6,027 bases of DNA from Anaerolineae bacterium (GCA_029933115.1 JAOZOT010000229.1:1-6027), one strand, 5' to 3'; shown: positions 1-5,861, counted from the first letter of the stretch. The notes: generated by a model not told the origin, from the sequence alone. Translations and numbers: made by a program.

Positions 1-3
1 CTC

Positions 4-32
4 ATTATACAACAAATTGGCGATATTGAAAA
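4..32 (-). promoter_or_regulatory. Candidate promoter for a gene left of the window
   Basis: Read on the minus strand, there is a perfect -10 TATAAT (9 to 4) and a -35-like TTTTCA (32 to 27, four of six matches to TTGACA) separated by 17 nt. It lies immediately downstream of the terminator at 29-74, so its -35 box overlaps that terminator's T-tract. This would suit the start of a new transcription unit whose gene lies outside the window. The downstream gene cannot be seen, so this remains a sequence-match call. Confidence 0.35.
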
Positions 33-74
33 AAGAACGAGCCTGCTTCTTCACTTGGAAGAAAAGCAGGCTCG
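29..74 (-). terminator. Intrinsic terminator ending the leftward tatA transcript
   Basis: An 11-bp perfect stem pairs 38-48 with 64-74. It is extended by four more pairs (49-52 with 58-61) across a 2-nt bulge, with a 5-nt loop at 53-57. On the minus strand the stem is followed directly by TTCTTTTTT (37 to 29). GC-rich stem plus U-tract is the normal rho-independent arrangement, and only the minus strand has the T-run. It lies about 300 nt past the tatA stop codon and is the first convincing terminator for that transcript. Confidence 0.75.
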
Positions 75-375
75 CCCTCAAAGACAACACAAAGCACCTG
101 ATGGTCACCCTCTTGGGTACTGTGGACCCTCCCGAAAGCTGCAAAGATACGCTGACAGGCGCAACTAGCACTTTCTCCCGGCGGTTTGAACCTTTTGGGG
201 CCGAAAACCGCCTGTCCGGTTCTTGACCCAGGCGCAAAAGCATCGTCAATCGCAACCTGTGGAAGAATGGCCAGGAAATTACGCGCTTGAAGCTTTCGGG
301 AAAGTTTCCCCTACAGGCACCCTGTTGGCGCTCAGGGTCGCGACTTCATGACTCCGAGCGTTTCTAGACACGCTA
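75..375 (-). other. Gene-free 300-nt stretch between tatA and its terminator
   Basis: I see no convincing coding region here on either strand. It contains several inverted repeats: GGCGGTTT at 180-187 with AAACCGCC at 205-212, a 13-nt palindrome GGGAAAGTTTCCC at 298-310, and ACAGG/CCTGT at 313-317 and 321-325. Two loosely similar segments occur around 151-170 and 222-242, both containing AGGCGCAA. The part nearest tatA resembles the repeat behind clpX (see 346-374). It most likely forms a long 3' untranslated region of tatA. A structured small RNA is possible, but I could not match it to tmRNA, 6S, SRP, RNase P or a known riboswitch. Confidence 0.45.
346..374. repeat. Diverged copy of the repeat found behind clpX
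   Basis: Two blocks match the region after the clpX stop. AGACACGCT at 366-374 is identical to 2334-2342. The 15-mer at 346-360 (TCATGACTCCGAGCG) matches 2302-2316 (TCGTTACTACGAGCG) at 12 of 15 positions. Order and orientation are the same; the spacer between blocks is 5 nt here and 17 nt behind clpX. In both places the AGACACGCT block sits within a few bases of the stop codon of the minus-strand gene. This suggests an eroded copy of one dispersed intergenic repeat, but the match is short. Confidence 0.35.
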
Positions 376-570
376 TCAGACTTGTTCCTTTTTCGCCTCT
401 GCTGGTTCCTTTTCCCCTTCGTCCTCTCCAGACACGGAGCGGCGAAACTCGTTGATGGCGCCTCCCAAGGCCCCGCCGATCTCACGCAGGCGGCTGGCAC
501 CAAAGATGATGAGGACAATGACCAGGACGACCAACAGTTCGGGCAGACCTATACCTTGCAATCCAAACAT
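376..570 (-). CDS. tatA: Sec-independent (Tat) translocase protein TatA/TatE family
   Basis: This 64-residue protein would form the pore or membrane-weakening component of the twin-arginine translocase, which moves folded proteins across the cytoplasmic membrane. It shows the family plan: a short N-terminus with Pro10, one membrane helix at about 11-23, the Phe-Gly hinge at 23-24 (IFGASRLREIGG), an amphipathic helix at about 26-46 (ending NEFRRSV), and a charged Lys/Glu-rich tail. The frequent Leu-Pro after the hinge is Leu-Arg here. The start at 570 is chosen because GGAGGAGG lies just upstream, at 580-573. A longer in-frame start at 642 would fall inside the promoter's -35 box. Its length is at the short end for the family. 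No tatC is in the window. A TatB role cannot be excluded from sequence alone, but the very short tail favours TatA. Confidence 0.9.
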   Translation of the reverse strand: MFGLQGIGLPELLVVLVIVLIIFGASRLREIGGALGGAINEFRRSVSGEDEGEKEPAEAKKEQV

Positions 571-613
571 ATCCTCCTCCGCATAGTTGGGCTTGCGATT
601 TGAGCCAGAAATC

Positions 614-642
614 ATTATAGCACAGGTCGCTGTATAGGACAA
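614..642 (-). promoter_or_regulatory. tatA promoter, extended -10
   Basis: On the minus strand, TTGTCC (642 to 637, four of six matches to TTGACA) is followed after exactly 17 nt by TATAAT (619 to 614). TGC immediately precedes the -10, giving an extended -10. Initiation near 607 would leave a leader of about 37 nt before the tatA start at 570. The stretch between the AAA+ gene stop (670) and this promoter is only 27 nt with no terminator, so readthrough from the upstream gene is also likely. The core CATTATAGCACA (plus strand, 613-624) is identical to the one in front of tig. Confidence 0.8.
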
Positions 643-669
643 ATCGGGCTACTCAGTCCGCGTTGCCCT

Positions 670-1992
670 TCACAACTCCACAAAATAAGCCTCGCAGGCC
701 TTGTCAATCAGATCCTTGGCCAGAACGGGCGGCCTGTTCTGATAGCGAGCGATGTCAATCAACTGATCAATAATATCACGCGGGTGACAGGCCCGCAACG
801 GTATCTTGGGTTTGATGTAATGCTCCTGCAAAAGGTAGGCCAGAGCTTTATCGTCGTAGGGCACCCCTTTTTGGGCACAGACGCGCTTGAAAATCTCGCG
901 ATACTCTTCAAAAGTGGGGTCGCGGATTTCGATCTTGTGCCGGATACGGCGCAGGAAAGCTTCATCTACCAGGTCAGTTGGGGCCAGGTTGGTGGAGAAG
1001 ACAATCAACACATCAAAGGGGATCTCGATTTTCCGACCGGTATGCAACGTCAGGAAGTCCACCCTTTTTTCCAGGGGCACGATCCAGCGGTTCAAAAGGT
1101 CGCGAGGCCGCACTTGCTGACGCCCAAAGTCATCAATGAGGAGCATTCCACCGTTGGCTCTCATTTGAAAAGGAGCCTCATAGTATTTGGACACACTGTC
1201 ATAAACCAAGTCCAGGCTCTCCAGCGTGAGCTCACCACCGGTAACTATGAATGGCCGATGAATCTTGATCCATCGCTTGTCAATCTTGTCCCCTTTCTTG
1301 GATGAGCTCACTCCGCCGCTTCCTTCTTCCACTGGCCTGTGATTGATGCTGTCAAAGACCTTGATAATCTGACCGTCTACTTCAACCGCGTAGGGTATGT
1401 AGATATTGTCTTTGAAGATCATCATCCCGATAGCCTCGGCAATGGTGGTCTTGCCGTTGCCCGGCGGGCCGTAGAGAAAGACCGAACGGCCCGAATTCAC
1501 AGCCGGCCCCAGTTGGCTAAAGATCCGCTCGTTAAGGACCAGGTGGGAGAGAGCCTGGCGCATGACCCTTTGATGGATAGCTACGTTCTGCAGAGGCTGT
1601 TTGCGGAAGGCTTCTGTATAAGCATCAAGGGTCACCGGTGCCGGCCCCACATATTGGCCCCGGTCCAGCACCTCTCGTGCCTTCTCACTTCCTTTCAAGG
1701 AGATGACATACTGGTATGCTGATTCACCAAGGCCGCCGGCCCCCTTGACCTCACAAAACTGCTCCCGCTTCAGGAACTCCAGTACCTCATCCACCACCCC
1801 AGCATAAGGTAGCTTCATCGTCTCAGCAATCTCATAACCCGAAATGTAACCCTCAAAGTACATTATTTTTATAGCCAAGTCAGCCAAAAAGCCCAGCGAC
1901 AGCCCTGTCTCCTCAATGGACTTAGGCATAGGTGGTTCAAAGGGCAAGGCCGGCATGGCTGCTGCTTCCTGAATGTTCAAAGGCATGTCCAT
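670..1992 (-). CDS. AAA+ ATPase with N-terminal winged-helix domain, function unknown
   Basis: A 440-residue cytoplasmic ATPase. Residues 1-26 are Pro/Ala-rich. Residues about 30-110 look like a winged helix: helices around ISGYEIAETMKLP (50-62) and VVDEVLEFLKREQF (66-79), then a wing ending YQYVISLKG (93-101). The AAA+ core follows: Walker A GPPGNGKT at 175-182, Walker B LLIDDFGR at 284-291, sensor-1-like FSTN with Asn335, a possible arginine finger in FLRRIR (346-351), and a sensor-2-like HPRD (403-406). Walker B has Asp-Asp rather than the usual Asp-Glu. The Walker A to B gap of about 100 residues is long and includes a Gly/Ser/Lys-rich stretch at about 222-240. AAGGAG lies 6 nt before the ATG. 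It has its own promoter. The fold resembles MoxR-like or BchI-like ATPases, but no partner gene is adjacent, so the substrate is unknown; the winged helix could bind DNA or protein. Confidence 0.9.
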   Translation of the reverse strand: MDMPLNIQEAAAMPALPFEPPMPKSIEETGLSLGFLADLAIKIMYFEGYISGYEIAETMKLPYAGVVDEVLEFLKREQFCEVKGAGGLGESAYQYVISLKGSEKAREVLDRGQYVGPAPVTLDAYTEAFRKQPLQNVAIHQRVMRQALSHLVLNERIFSQLGPAVNSGRSVFLYGPPGNGKTTIAEAIGMMIFKDNIYIPYAVEVDGQIIKVFDSINHRPVEEGSGGVSSSKKGDKIDKRWIKIHRPFIVTGGELTLESLDLVYDSVSKYYEAPFQMRANGGMLLIDDFGRQQVRPRDLLNRWIVPLEKRVDFLTLHTGRKIEIPFDVLIVFSTNLAPTDLVDEAFLRRIRHKIEIRDPTFEEYREIFKRVCAQKGVPYDDKALAYLLQEHYIKPKIPLRACHPRDIIDQLIDIARYQNRPPVLAKDLIDKACEAYFVEL

Positions 1993-2073
1993 AATCTACT
2001 CCTTGGCCATAAGGTTTGCGCAAAGCTTAGTGGATTTGAAAGGAAAGATGATTTCTTTTGTTTAGTTATGCAA

Positions 2074-2102
2074 AGTATACCACATCAGAGGCAACAAATC
2101 AA
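2074..2102 (-). promoter_or_regulatory. Promoter of the winged-helix AAA+ gene
   Basis: On the minus strand, TTGATT (2102 to 2097, four of six matches to TTGACA) is followed after 17 nt by TATACT (2079 to 2074). TGG precedes the -10 and makes it an extended -10. Initiation near 2067 gives a leader of about 75 nt before the ATG at 1992. It sits between the clpX-side terminator and the AAA+ gene, so this gene appears to be transcribed separately from tig-clpP-clpX. Confidence 0.75.
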
Positions 2103-2157
2103 GTCGCAACGCAGAAATTGACGAAGTTGCTAGAAAGCTGGAAGATGGGAACATCAC

Positions 2158-2205
2158 AAAAGGGGTAGCCTCTCCTTAAAAACTTTTAGGAGAAAAACCT
2201 ACCCC
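2158..2205 (-). terminator. Intrinsic terminator of the tig-clpP-clpX operon
   Basis: The outer stem pairs GGGGTAG (2162-2168) with CTACCCC (2199-2205). The inner stem pairs TCTCCT (2171-2176) with AGGAGA (2188-2193), and an A/T-rich loop lies at 2177-2187. The two stems are separated by an unpaired CC on one side and an A-rich strand on the other. On the minus strand the stem is followed by TTTTGTG (2161 to 2155), a short U-tract. No comparable T-run follows on the plus strand. It lies about 140 nt after the clpX stop, beyond the repeats at 2242-2342. Efficiency may be moderate because the U-tract is only four bases. Confidence 0.65.
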
Positions 2206-2241
2206 CTTCTCAACAGGCTCCCCTCGCGCAACACCTTCGCC

Positions 2242-2342
2242 TGTAATGACGACCAATTGAGTCGCTAACGACCGGTGCTCTGAGGCTAAAAACGACTGAA
2301 GTCGTTACTACGAGCGCCGCCCTCTGAATTTTCAGACACGCT
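2242..2342. repeat. Palindromic intergenic repeat cluster after clpX
   Basis: Three elements are visible. (1) A perfect inverted repeat AACGACT-GA-AGTCGTT at 2291-2306. (2) A looser hairpin core CGAC at 2250-2253 with GTCG at 2261-2264, which reads as a degenerate reverse-complement copy of element 1 with its flank: 2244-2266 starts TAATGACGAC, and the reverse complement of 2290-2310 starts TAGTAACGAC. (3) A small palindrome TCTGAATTTTCAGA at 2323-2336, just past the clpX stop. Two related palindromes in opposite orientation are typical of REP/REPIN-like elements. No transposase is in the window. One window cannot show dispersal, so the identity is inferred. Confidence 0.5.
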
Positions 2343-3629
2343 CTAAGCCGTCTCCTCCAAATCCCAGATCACGGGGCGTTCCGAGCGGGTCAGAAGCAAA
2401 GGCCCCGCTTTGCCCAGGATAGTTTCAGCTTTGATGATGCATTTTTTGATGTCACGCCGCGAGGGTATCTCGTACATCACGTCCAATAGAGTTTCTTCGA
2501 TGATGGTTCGGAGCCCCCGCGCTCCGGTTTTGCGCTTCAGGGCCTCCTCGGCGGCCGTCTCCAGAGCTTCGTCGGTGAAGATCAACTCAACGTTATCCAG
2601 AGCGAAGAGGCGCTGAAACTGTTTGACGATGGCGTTTTTGGGCTCGGTCAGGATGGCGACCATCGTCTCCTTGTCCAGGGGCTCAACGCTGACCGTCACC
2701 GGCAGACGTCCCACAAACTCTGGGATCAGGCCGTATTTCAACAAATCGTCGGGAATGACCTGACGCAATAGCTCGGCCGGCGTCAAATCGCGGTTCTTTT
2801 GACCCTCCGCCCCTTTGGCAAATCCCACCGCCCCCCTGGCGCCGATCCGTTCCGCTACGATTCTGTCCAGGTCGTCAAAGGCTCCACCGCAAATGAAAAG
2901 GATATTGGTGGTGTCGAGCTGGATGAAATCCTGGTGCGGATGTTTGCGCCCCCCTTGGGGGGGAACGTTGGCCACTGTGCCCTCGATGATCTTGAGCAGC
3001 GCTTGCTGTACCCCCTCGCCAGAAACATCGCGGGTTATAGAAGGGTTATCGCCGGTTTTACGAGCTGTCTTGTCAATTTCATCTATGTAGACGATGCCCC
3101 GCTCAGCCCGGGCAATGTCGTAATCAGCAGCCTGGATCAGGCGCAGGAGAATGTTCTCCACATCCTCCCCTACATAGCCTGCCTCGGTCAGAGCCGTGGC
3201 GTCAGCGATGGAGAAGGGAACGTCCAGGATCTTGGCCAAGGTCTGAGCCAGAAGGGTCTTGCCACACCCTGTGGGCCCGATGAGCAGGATATTGCTCTTT
3301 TGCAATTCTACGTCATCAACTTTGCTCTCGGCCAATATGCGTTTGTAGTGGTTGTAAACAGCCACAGAAAGGACCTTTTTGGCTCGGTCTTGACCGATAA
3401 CATATTCATTCAACCGTTCATAGATTTCTTTGGGTGAGAGAATCCTGTGAGTGAAAAGCTCGTGAGATGGCGAAGGTTGATCTTCAGCCAGTATCTCCTG
3501 GCACAACCCCACACATTCATCGCAGATAAAGACATCGTCAGGGCCGGCGATCAGACGGTTAACCTCATCCTGCGTTCGCCGGCAAAAAGAGCAATATTGT
3601 GTGCTACCCTGCCTGAATCTGGCTGCCAT
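2343..3629 (-). CDS. clpX: ATP-dependent Clp protease ATP-binding subunit ClpX
   Basis: ClpX is the hexameric AAA+ unfoldase that recognises tagged or unfolded proteins, unfolds them with ATP and threads them into ClpP. The 428-residue length is normal. An N-terminal zinc-binding domain uses Cys13, Cys16, Cys36 and Cys39. Walker A is GPTGCGKT (118-125), pore-1 loop GYVGED (151-156), Walker B IVYIDEID (179-186), RKH loop 228-230, arginine finger region EFVGRLP (304-310, Arg308), and sensor 2 GARGLR (369-374). The ClpP-docking loop reads VGF (268-270) where IGF is usual. The start ATG lies one base after the clpP stop (TAG-G-ATG), with the ribosome-binding purine stretch inside the end of clpP, so translation is probably coupled. 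It is the last gene of the tig-clpP-clpX operon and stops with TAG. Confidence 0.98.
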   Translation of the reverse strand: MAARFRQGSTQYCSFCRRTQDEVNRLIAGPDDVFICDECVGLCQEILAEDQPSPSHELFTHRILSPKEIYERLNEYVIGQDRAKKVLSVAVYNHYKRILAESKVDDVELQKSNILLIGPTGCGKTLLAQTLAKILDVPFSIADATALTEAGYVGEDVENILLRLIQAADYDIARAERGIVYIDEIDKTARKTGDNPSITRDVSGEGVQQALLKIIEGTVANVPPQGGRKHPHQDFIQLDTTNILFICGGAFDDLDRIVAERIGARGAVGFAKGAEGQKNRDLTPAELLRQVIPDDLLKYGLIPEFVGRLPVTVSVEPLDKETMVAILTEPKNAIVKQFQRLFALDNVELIFTDEALETAAEEALKRKTGARGLRTIIEETLLDVMYEIPSRRDIKKCIIKAETILGKAGPLLLTRSERPVIWDLEETA

Positions 3630-3630
3630 C

Positions 3631-4242
3631 CTAGCCTGCTCCCTCCTCCTTCTCCTCGCCGGAACCGCCTAAAACTTCGTCAACGATGCCATATTCCACG
3701 GCTTCCCTGGCATTCATGAAATAGTCGCGGTCGAAATCCTTGGCCAAGCGCTCCAGGCTTTGCCCGGTGTGTTTGGCCAGGAGGCTCTTGATCAGGTCTT
3801 CAACCCGCAGCAACTCGTTGAGTTGGATGCGCACATCAGGGGCATAGCCCCGGGCCGCGCCGCCGGCAGGGTGCATGTGGATAGTAGCATGAGGCAGAGC
3901 GTAACGTTTGCCTTTGGCACCGGCGGCCAGGAGGACGGTGCCCAAACTGGCCGTCCAACCCACGGCGATGGTGGAGACGGGCGCCCGTATCAACTGCATG
4001 GTATCGTAGATGGCCAGACCGGGGTAGATTTCCCCTCCAGGACAGTTGATGTAGAGAGATATTTCTTTTTCAGGGTCCTCGCGGTCCAGAAAAAGAAGTT
4101 GAGCCACGGTCAGATTGGCCACCTGGTCGTCTATAGGCGTACCCAGGAAAATGATCCTTTCCTTAAGCAGCAGGGAGTAGATGTCATAAGCTCGCTCACC
4201 GCGCCCTGTGCTCTCGATAACCATAGGGATTAAACTGTTCAT
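3631..4242 (-). CDS. clpP: ATP-dependent Clp protease proteolytic subunit ClpP
   Basis: ClpP is the tetradecameric serine protease chamber that degrades proteins fed by ClpX. The 203-residue protein opens with a typical short N-terminus (LIPMVIESTGRGERAYDIYS, 4-23). The catalytic triad is intact: Ser99 in GWTASLG, His124 in IHMHPAGG, Asp173 in FDRDYF. The spacings of 25 and 49 residues are those of Escherichia coli ClpP. Departures from the common consensus are INCPGG for INSPGG (Cys67), Trp96 in the serine motif, and HPAGGA for HQPLGG after the catalytic His. The C-terminus is a Gly/Glu-rich tail (191-203). The ATG overlaps the tig stop as ATGA, so the two are translationally coupled. No separate promoter is apparent. 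Confidence 0.97.
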   Translation of the reverse strand: MNSLIPMVIESTGRGERAYDIYSLLLKERIIFLGTPIDDQVANLTVAQLLFLDREDPEKEISLYINCPGGEIYPGLAIYDTMQLIRAPVSTIAVGWTASLGTVLLAAGAKGKRYALPHATIHMHPAGGAARGYAPDVRIQLNELLRVEDLIKSLLAKHTGQSLERLAKDFDRDYFMNAREAVEYGIVDEVLGGSGEEKEEGAG

Positions 4243-5555
4243 AGCAACTCCTTCTCCTCGTCTATCTCGTCCTCCACCTCACCCTTGGCAATAGCCACCA
4301 ATCGCCGGAGGGCCTTGCTGGTCAATAGGTCCGAGGCGATGGAACGTTTGTTATCCGGTGAGGAGAGGGCATCGCGCGCCTTGTCGGCCTGCTCGCCAAA
4401 GGCTGAACTCAGGCGTTCAATCTGGTCCTCGACCTCTCCGTCCTCGAGCACGATGCCCTCCAATTCGACCACTTTCCCCAGGGCCAGTCCCCGTTTCAGA
4501 CGCTCCACCGCCTTGGGGCGCAACTCGTCTCGATACTCCTCTCTGCTCTTTTTGCGCATTTGCAGCCAATTGTCGAGGTTGAGGCCCTCTATCTGCCTCA
4601 AGGCCCGGTCCCGCTCCTCCAGAAGACTGTCCAGTTCACGTTCCAGCAGGACCGGAGGAAACTCTATGCGGGCTCTTTCCACTGTGGCGGTCAAGACCTC
4701 GTTGACGAAACGGTCCTCCGCCTCCCGCTCAGCTTCAGTCCGCAAGTTCTCCCGTATTTGAGCCTTCAGTTCGTCAAGGGTTTCAAAATCGCCGACGGTT
4801 CTGGCCAGATCGTCGTCCAGGTCTGGCAGCACCAGTTCTTTCAGGTCATGGAGATGGACTTTGAAGTGGCTCTCTTTGCCGGCCAGTTCCTTATTGGCCA
4901 CGTTGTCCGGGTAGGGCAGGTCAAACTCCCGATCCTCGCCGATGACCATACCCACTATTTGCTCGCTGAATCCGGGCACAGGGTAGAGAGACTCGGCCTC
5001 CAGCAGGAGGACTCTTTCCTGGTTGCTGAAAACCACCTCCCCCTCGACCGTGCTCTCAATATCTACGATTGCCTGGTCACCAAGCTGGGCCGGCCGGTCA
5101 ACAGGCTGCCACTGGCCGTGTTGTGTCTGGATGCGTTTGAGAACGGCTTCGACCTCTTCGTCGCTGACAGTCACCTCTGGTGGGGTCAGTCGCAGTTGAC
5201 GATAATCTCCCAACTCAACGATGGGTGCTACAGGCACCACCATCTTTAACACCATCGGCTCAAACTGAGCGTCCACCAATTCGGCTTTAGCGAAAGGCTC
5301 GATGCCTTCTTTCTCCAGAGCTTCCTTGAAAACAGTCGGGGTCAGGTCTTCCAAAACGACCTGATAAAGGGCTTCTTTGCCAAAGAGACGCAGCACAACA
5401 TCGTAGGGGGCTTTGCCCGCTCGGAAGCCAGGGATACGCCTCTGTTTGGAAATGCGCCGCGCCGCGCGACGCAACTCTTGCTCCACTCGTTCCTCGTCAA
5501 CTTCAATTGTTAACTCAACCTGACAGTTTTCGAGTCTCTCCGCAGTAACTTTCAA
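4239..5555 (-). CDS. tig: Trigger factor, ribosome-associated chaperone and prolyl isomerase
   Basis: Trigger factor binds the ribosome exit tunnel and shields nascent chains. The 438-residue protein has the N-terminal ribosome-binding domain with signature GFRAGKAP (43-50), an FKBP-type peptidyl-prolyl isomerase domain (about 159-239), and a helical C-terminal chaperone domain with many charged residues. The start is taken as TTG at 5555: it yields MKVTAERLENCQVEL, the usual family opening, and has AAGGAG 8 nt upstream. An in-frame GTG at 5582 would add nine residues, but it lacks a ribosome-binding site and would lie only about 8 nt from the predicted transcription start. The gene heads the tig-clpP-clpX operon and its TGA overlaps the clpP ATG. 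This gene order is widespread in bacteria and links folding with proteolysis. TTG is an infrequent start and may moderate translation. Confidence 0.97.
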   Translation of the reverse strand: MKVTAERLENCQVELTIEVDEERVEQELRRAARRISKQRRIPGFRAGKAPYDVVLRLFGKEALYQVVLEDLTPTVFKEALEKEGIEPFAKAELVDAQFEPMVLKMVVPVAPIVELGDYRQLRLTPPEVTVSDEEVEAVLKRIQTQHGQWQPVDRPAQLGDQAIVDIESTVEGEVVFSNQERVLLLEAESLYPVPGFSEQIVGMVIGEDREFDLPYPDNVANKELAGKESHFKVHLHDLKELVLPDLDDDLARTVGDFETLDELKAQIRENLRTEAEREAEDRFVNEVLTATVERARIEFPPVLLERELDSLLEERDRALRQIEGLNLDNWLQMRKKSREEYRDELRPKAVERLKRGLALGKVVELEGIVLEDGEVEDQIERLSSAFGEQADKARDALSSPDNKRSIASDLLTSKALRRLVAIAKGEVEDEIDEEKELL

Positions 5556-5563
5556 AACCCTCT

Positions 5564-5569
5564 CTCCTT
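5564..5569 (-). promoter_or_regulatory. Ribosome-binding site that fixes the tig start
   Basis: AAGGAG, read on the minus strand from 5569 to 5564, stands 8 nt before the TTG codon at 5555. The alternative GTG at 5582 lies upstream of this site and so cannot use it. This supports TTG as the real trigger factor start. Confidence 0.8.
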
Positions 5570-5596
5570 CCAACGCTTGCACAGCCTGCCGCTGCC

Positions 5597-5605
5597 ATTA
5601 TAGCA
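5597..5605 (-). promoter_or_regulatory. Proximal tig operon promoter, extended -10
   Basis: On the minus strand TGCTATAAT runs from 5605 to 5597, a perfect -10 preceded by TGC. At 17-nt spacing the -35 position reads TAGCGC (5625 to 5620), a poor match, so the promoter would depend on the extended -10. Initiation near 5590 leaves a leader of about 35 nt before the TTG at 5555. The surrounding 12 nt (CATTATAGCACA on the plus strand, 5596-5607) is identical to the tatA promoter core. Confidence 0.65.
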
Positions 5606-5660
5606 CAAAACCTGCCCACGCGCTAGTTTGCCGGCGCGGGCGGCTTGTGACGAGCCGGCG

Positions 5661-5694
5661 ACCCTCCCGCAGGGTTCGCAACCTGCGGGAGGGT
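5661..5694. repeat. Perfect 13-bp GC-rich inverted repeat
   Basis: ACCCTCCCGCAGG (5661-5673) is the exact reverse complement of 5682-5694, with an 8-nt loop GTTCGCAA. There is no T-run on either side, so it is not a standard intrinsic terminator. It lies between the two candidate tig promoters, so transcripts from the distal promoter would carry it as a strong leader hairpin. It could be a dispersed palindromic repeat or a regulatory structure; the sequence alone does not decide. Confidence 0.6.
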
Positions 5695-5752
5695 GGTATA
5701 CTCCGATACTTTTGGGATATACCCGACGCGGGCCTACGCACGTCTGGCGACT

Positions 5753-5781
5753 ATTATACAGCAACTCGTGGAAAAGGCAAA
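5753..5781 (-). promoter_or_regulatory. Possible distal tig promoter
   Basis: On the minus strand there is a perfect -10 TATAAT (5758 to 5753), with TTTGCC (5781 to 5776, three of six matches) 17 nt upstream. TG directly abuts the -10. Use of this site would give a leader of about 190 nt containing the 13-bp hairpin at 5661-5694. The -35 is weak, so this is tentative. Confidence 0.35.
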
Positions 5782-5832
5782 AAGCAGAGGCGAGCTGAAC
5801 CTGTGCAGCAGACTCCGCACGAGCCCCTCTTT

Positions 5833-5861
5833 TTGTCAACACAGGTGAAATCTGTTATAAT
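5833..5861 (+). promoter_or_regulatory. Strong rightward promoter, near-consensus sigma-70 type
   Basis: TTGTCA (5833-5838, five of six matches) and a perfect TATAAT (5856-5861) are separated by exactly 17 nt, and TGT before the -10 gives an extended -10. It is the best promoter match in the window and fires away from tig. Initiation near 5868 leaves a leader of about 144 nt before the ATG at 6012, unusually long and structured. Confidence 0.85.

Noticed and set aside
180..212. tRNA-like T-arm (GGTTCAAACC on the minus strand)
   Set aside because: The flanking bases form a simple 8-bp hairpin; no anticodon arm, D arm or acceptor stem could be assembled.
17..226. A 69-codon plus-strand frame at the left edge
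   Set aside because: It starts with TTG, runs through the terminator hairpin, and has low-complexity composition with no recognisable domain.
376..642. A tatA frame extended 24 codons upstream to 642
   Set aside because: The extension runs through the -35 and -10 boxes of the tatA promoter. The start at 570 has a strong ribosome-binding site and gives the normal TatA N-terminus.
4560..5249. Long plus-strand open frame opposite tig, and similar ones opposite clpX, clpP and the AAA+ gene
   Set aside because: They lie wholly antisense to well-identified genes and look like mirror effects of codon bias; none has a convincing domain.
5695..5723. GGTATA / TATACC inverted repeat as an operator
   Set aside because: Only 6 bp per arm and A/T-rich; such a match arises easily by chance, and no regulator is nearby.
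5552..5842. A 96-codon minus-strand frame upstream of tig
   Set aside because: It overlaps the tig start in another frame, crosses both tig promoters and the 13-bp palindrome, and has no family resemblance.
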